From: Corydoras sp. C115
Lineage: Eukaryota > Chordata > Actinopteri > Siluriformes > Callichthyidae
NCBI GenBank assembly: GCA_019802505.1
Contig: JAFMOC010000007.1
Coordinates: 7,450,501-7,514,500, forward strand
Reading direction: 5' to 3'
DNA: 64,000 nucleotides
Positions 60,849 through 64,000 of this stretch are shown one piece after another. Position numbers and translations under genes: made by a program. Each line of letters begins with the position of its first letter. Within the stretch, counting starts at the first letter, position 1. The notes below the pieces were generated by a model that worked only from the letters and a program-made list of their open reading frames with translations, searched no databases and was not told the DNA's origin.

Positions 60849-61215
60849 CACTTACTGTAAAGATGGACTTAGTAGTCCAGACTGTAGTCCATCTGTTTCT
60901 GGTCTACAGTAAATACTGTGTTAGAACCCTTTACTCTGTTCTCTAATGGTCAGGGCCCCAATGTTAGCACCACAGAGCTGGTATTTGGTTGGTGCATTAT
61001 TTCTATCCCAGCAGTATCACTGAGGTATTTAAATGAGACTACAGCAGCACTCCTGCACTAAAACTCCCTTACACTCCCTCACTGCATCATTCTCACTGTA
61101 GAACTGACAATAAACAATACACCACACAACTATACCTGTTCTGTGATGGTCCTGACCAGTAGAGAACAGATGTACTACAGTCTGTAATTGTAAAACTACA
61201 AAGTACATCTTTATG
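60849..61215. mobile_element. MITE with inverted ends, copy 2 (1340-1671 family)
   Basis: Left end CACTTACTGTAAAGATGGAC, right end ACTACAAAGTACATCTTTAT, and the interior GGTTGGTGCATTATTTCTAT plus ATCCCAGCAGTATCACTGAG as in copy 1. It holds a middle section (CAATACACCACACAACTAT) missing from copy 1. Confidence 0.8.
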
Positions 61216-61499
61216 CCCTCCCCATTACTGTCGTGTAGCCAGAATAAAAATAACCAACAATAACCTCATGAAATTGCAAATTTATTTAGGAAAATAACAC
61301 TTAGTAATGGAATCTTTAATTAGTTCCATTTTTATTGCCATTGAAGCTAATGCTAAAGCTAAAGTTACATTTTTTGTAATAAGTTTTAATTGGCTGAAAA
61401 AGTGTGCTCATCAAAAGTACACTTCAATCGGAAGGCGTAAATACGCCGCCATAACAGAAGTCTGCTAGAATTCTCTGTGTTGCCAACTCAGAATGTAGT

Positions 61500-61660
61500 C
61501 CACTGAATTTACCAATGTGTGTCCTTGAGTAAGACCCTTAACCCCCTTTGCTCCAGGGATGCTGTATCAACCTTGTGTTCTGACCCCAACCAAGTTGGGA
61601 TACTTGGTTTACTTGGGATTACTTAGCATCAGCTAAATTACCAAATGTAATGTAAATGTA
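61500..61660 (+). repeat. Dispersed fish repeat, 3' portion
   Basis: GAGTAAGACCCTTAACCCCC and TGCTCCAGGGATGCTGTATC with TGTTCTGACCCCAACC are characteristic of a common fish repeat. The end TAAATTACCAAATGTAATGT agrees. Confidence 0.55.
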
Positions 61661-62817
61661 ATTTATGAATAGATTACAACATATAAAGTCCAATGTAGAG
61701 GGGATCTAAATAAAATGTGTACAACGCAACAAGCCAAAATCAACACAGTTCATTTGTCTAACACCAACAATTAGCAAATGCACCCCTTTATAAGCAGAAT
61801 GCTCTCATTTAGTCATTACACTGGTCACCGGGATGATATATCATAAGTCTGAAAACTTTGTATAAAATGTAAACATACTAAATAGTGTTTTTATGTTTTG
61901 TATATTAAATAGAGTGATCTGCCATGTAAAAATGTTATCAAGAATTTCTGTATTTGAGCAGCCTTGAAGCACTTATAAATGTTCTTAATTATTTGTAAAA
62001 TGTAAGTGTTTGCTTTCTAGCTGGCAACCAGTTAGCTTTTTTCCCCACCAACTGTGGTAGCAGGAAAATTTTCAGCTGTGGCCTGTAGAGGCTATATATT
62101 TGCTGGAATTACTGTGAACAGAGAAGGGTGCCCAGATCGTGATCAGTGAGGCAGGGATGCTTCGTCAATGTTTCCCCGCAAAACTTGGCGGACATTTTGT
62201 CTTAGCATGGCATGGCAGATGGTGACTCCTCTGGCATGCAAAAAAACAAATAATAAATCAACTGTGGTTTTTTTTTTACAGAATGTTAGTTTCTTTCTTT
62301 ATACTCTATTGAGAAAAAATTCAGTTCAGATATATCTGTTGATTATGATACAACTGTGTCATGGATACTCCTTCCCATTAAATAGAATTCTATTGATTAA
62401 TGTTATTAAACTAACAAATAGTCTAAGAGACAATGTATTCCCCACATTAAGAGATTAAAACTGTTGAAAAGATGCTTTTCAAAGCATTGCTGTGTGTTTT
62501 ATGTATAAAAATATGTATATAAATGTTATTTTATATAAATGTAAATCTGCTGACTTTACACTTCAAAATCATAATATTATTCAGCAACATTGAGAGTAGT
62601 TTTAACCAGCCGTTTTTGAACGTCCTCATTTTTTTTTTTTTTTTTTTAAACAAATTCCAGATATGCAGCATATAATAGCTTGAGTAAAAGACTAGTGAAC
62701 TATATCAGTAAATTTATGGTTGTTATAACAAAATGTTTTGTCAGATTCAAAAGAATTTAGTGGTCTTTTGAAATGTAGTTTGTGTAAAAGTACGGGAACA
62801 GAAATAAATGAAACATT

Positions 62818-62820
<3 letters not shown>

Positions 62821-62883
<63 letters not shown>
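62821..62883. repeat. (TA)n array left of Tc1-like element 4
   Basis: About 31 TA units directly next to the transposon end. Confidence 0.97.
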
Positions 62884-62888
<5 letters not shown>

Positions 62889-64000
62889 GTGTGAAAAAGT
62901 GTTTGCCCCTTCCTCATTTCCTGTTTTTTTTGCATGTTTGTCACACTTAAGTGTTTCGGATCATCAAACCAATTTAAACAATAGTCAAGGACAACACAAG
63001 TAAACACAAAATGCAATTTGTAAATGAAGGTGTTTATTATTAAAGGAGAAAAAAATCCAACCCATCATGGCCCTGTGATTGCCCCCCCTAAACCTAATAA
63101 CTGGTTGGGCCACCCTTAGCAGCAACAACTGCAAACAAGCGTGTGCGATAACTTGCAATGAGTCTTTTACAGCGTTCTGGAGGAATTTTGGCCCACTCAT
63201 CTTTGCAGAATTGTTCTAATTCAGTTACATTAGAGGGTTTTCGAGCATGAACTGCCTTTTTAAGGTCATACCACAACATCTCAATAGGATTCAGGTCAGG
63301 ACTTTAGCTAGGCCACTCCAAAGTCTTCATTTTGTTTTTATTCAGCCATTCAGTGGTGGAATTGCTGGTGTGTTTTGGATCATTGTCCTGCTGCAGAACC
63401 CAAGTTCGTTTCAGCTTGAGTTCACGAACAGATGGTCGGACATTCTCCTTCAGGATCTTTTGGTAGACAGCAGAATTCATAGTTCCATTTATCACAGCAA
63501 GTCTTCCAGGTCCTGACGCAGCAAAACAGCCCCAGACCATCGCACTACCACCACCATATTTTACTGTTGGTATAATGTTCTTTTTCTGAAATGCAGTGTT
63601 CCTTTTACACCAGATGTAATGGGACACACACCTTCCAAAGAGTTCCACTTTTGTCTCATCGTTCCACAGAATGTTTTCCCAAAAGTGTTGGGGATCATCA
63701 CGATGTGTTTTGGAAAAATTGAGACGAGCTTTAATGTTCTTTTTGCTCAGCAGTGGTTTTCTTCTTGGAATTCTGCCATGCAGGCCATTTTTGCCCAGTC
63801 TTTTTCTGATGGTGGAGGCATGAACGCTGACCTTAACTGAGGCAAGTGAGGCCTGCAGTTCTTTGGATGTTGTTGTGGGGTCTTTTGTGAGTCGTCGCTG
63901 CGCTCTTGGGGTAATTTTGGGTGGATAGATCTCAATTCCTTTATTTCTCAATTGTTCCTGAATTTCTTTGGATCTCGGCATGATGTGTAGCTTTTAAGGA
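62884..64000 (-). mobile_element. Tc1-like DNA transposon 4, cut by the window end
   Basis: The left end CAATGGTGTGAAAAAGTGTT follows a TA array. The transposase is on the minus strand with its start near 63981. The second inverted repeat would lie just beyond 64000. Confidence 0.9.
63094..63981 (-). pseudogene. Tc1-like transposase with one nonsense codon and no first DNA-binding part
   Basis: Starts MPRSKEIQEQLRNKGIE. Roughly 40 residues carrying the first helix-turn-helix, present in related copies, are missing: the frame jumps in register from IEIYP to PKITPRAQRR. The second DNA-binding part (KVSVHASTIRKRLGKNGLHG) and the core follow, with LWNDETKVELFG and QQDNDPKH. The motif expected as WPSQSPDLNPIE reads WPS, stop (63301-63303), SPDLNPIE, so a single Gln-to-stop change splits an otherwise open frame that ends AAKGGPTSY. 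Confidence 0.92.

Noticed and set aside
62015..62060. Possible exon 8 acceptor (TTCTAG then CTGGCAACC)
   Set aside because: After one or two matching residues the translation has no Cys-Pro-Asn or Lys-Glu-Leu-His-His motif, and it runs into T-rich sequence.

Overview
The window is vertebrate nuclear DNA, almost certainly from a ray-finned fish. It is AT-rich and carries long (CA)n and (TA)n arrays. Its dispersed repeats are fish-typical: several Tc1-like DNA transposons, tRNA-headed V-SINEs, RTE-type and other non-LTR retrotransposon remains, and short inverted-repeat elements. The repeat mix resembles otophysan fishes (catfish or characin relatives), but that placement is an inference.

One host gene is recognisable: prkn (parkin, the PINK1-activated RING-between-RING E3 ubiquitin ligase), on the + strand. 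Five consecutive internal exons are present, corresponding to human exons 3 to 7, at 1784-2000, 3425-3543, 10173-10256, 11912-12027 and 23460-23596. All have AG acceptors, GT donors and compatible phases. They encode the end of the ubiquitin-like domain with the Ser65 position, the linker with the activating element, all of RING0, and most of RING1. Exons 1-2 lie upstream of the window. I could not find exon 8, so intron 7 appears to run from 23597 past the window end (over 40 kb).

The introns are as follows. Intron 2 (end, 1-1783) holds a short inverted-repeat element. Intron 3 (2001-3424) holds a (TG)n array. Intron 4 (3544-10172) holds a V-SINE, LINE scraps, TG arrays and an antisense RTE fragment that reaches the exon 5 acceptor. 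Intron 5 (10257-11911) looks unique. Intron 6 (12028-23459) holds a (TTA)n array, a large dispersed fish repeat, V-SINEs, a Tc1-like element set in a TA array, a 1.4-kb antisense RTE LINE, and a pogo/Tigger-like remnant with a V-SINE against its end. Intron 7 holds a solo-LTR candidate, an unclassified block at 27.5-28.8 kb, a 442-bp inverted-repeat element, two nearly complete Tc1-like elements (31.6-33.2 kb and 48.1-49.7 kb), a third cut by the window end (from 62.9 kb), a duplicated intronic block (36.9 and 38.1 kb), a chimeric SINE/LINE unit (50.5 kb), more V-SINEs and several old Tc1/mariner relics.

Apart from prkn, the only convincing coding sequences are transposon proteins, and every one is broken. 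No RNA gene, CRISPR array or bacterial-type operon was seen. Promoter and terminator of prkn are outside the window.
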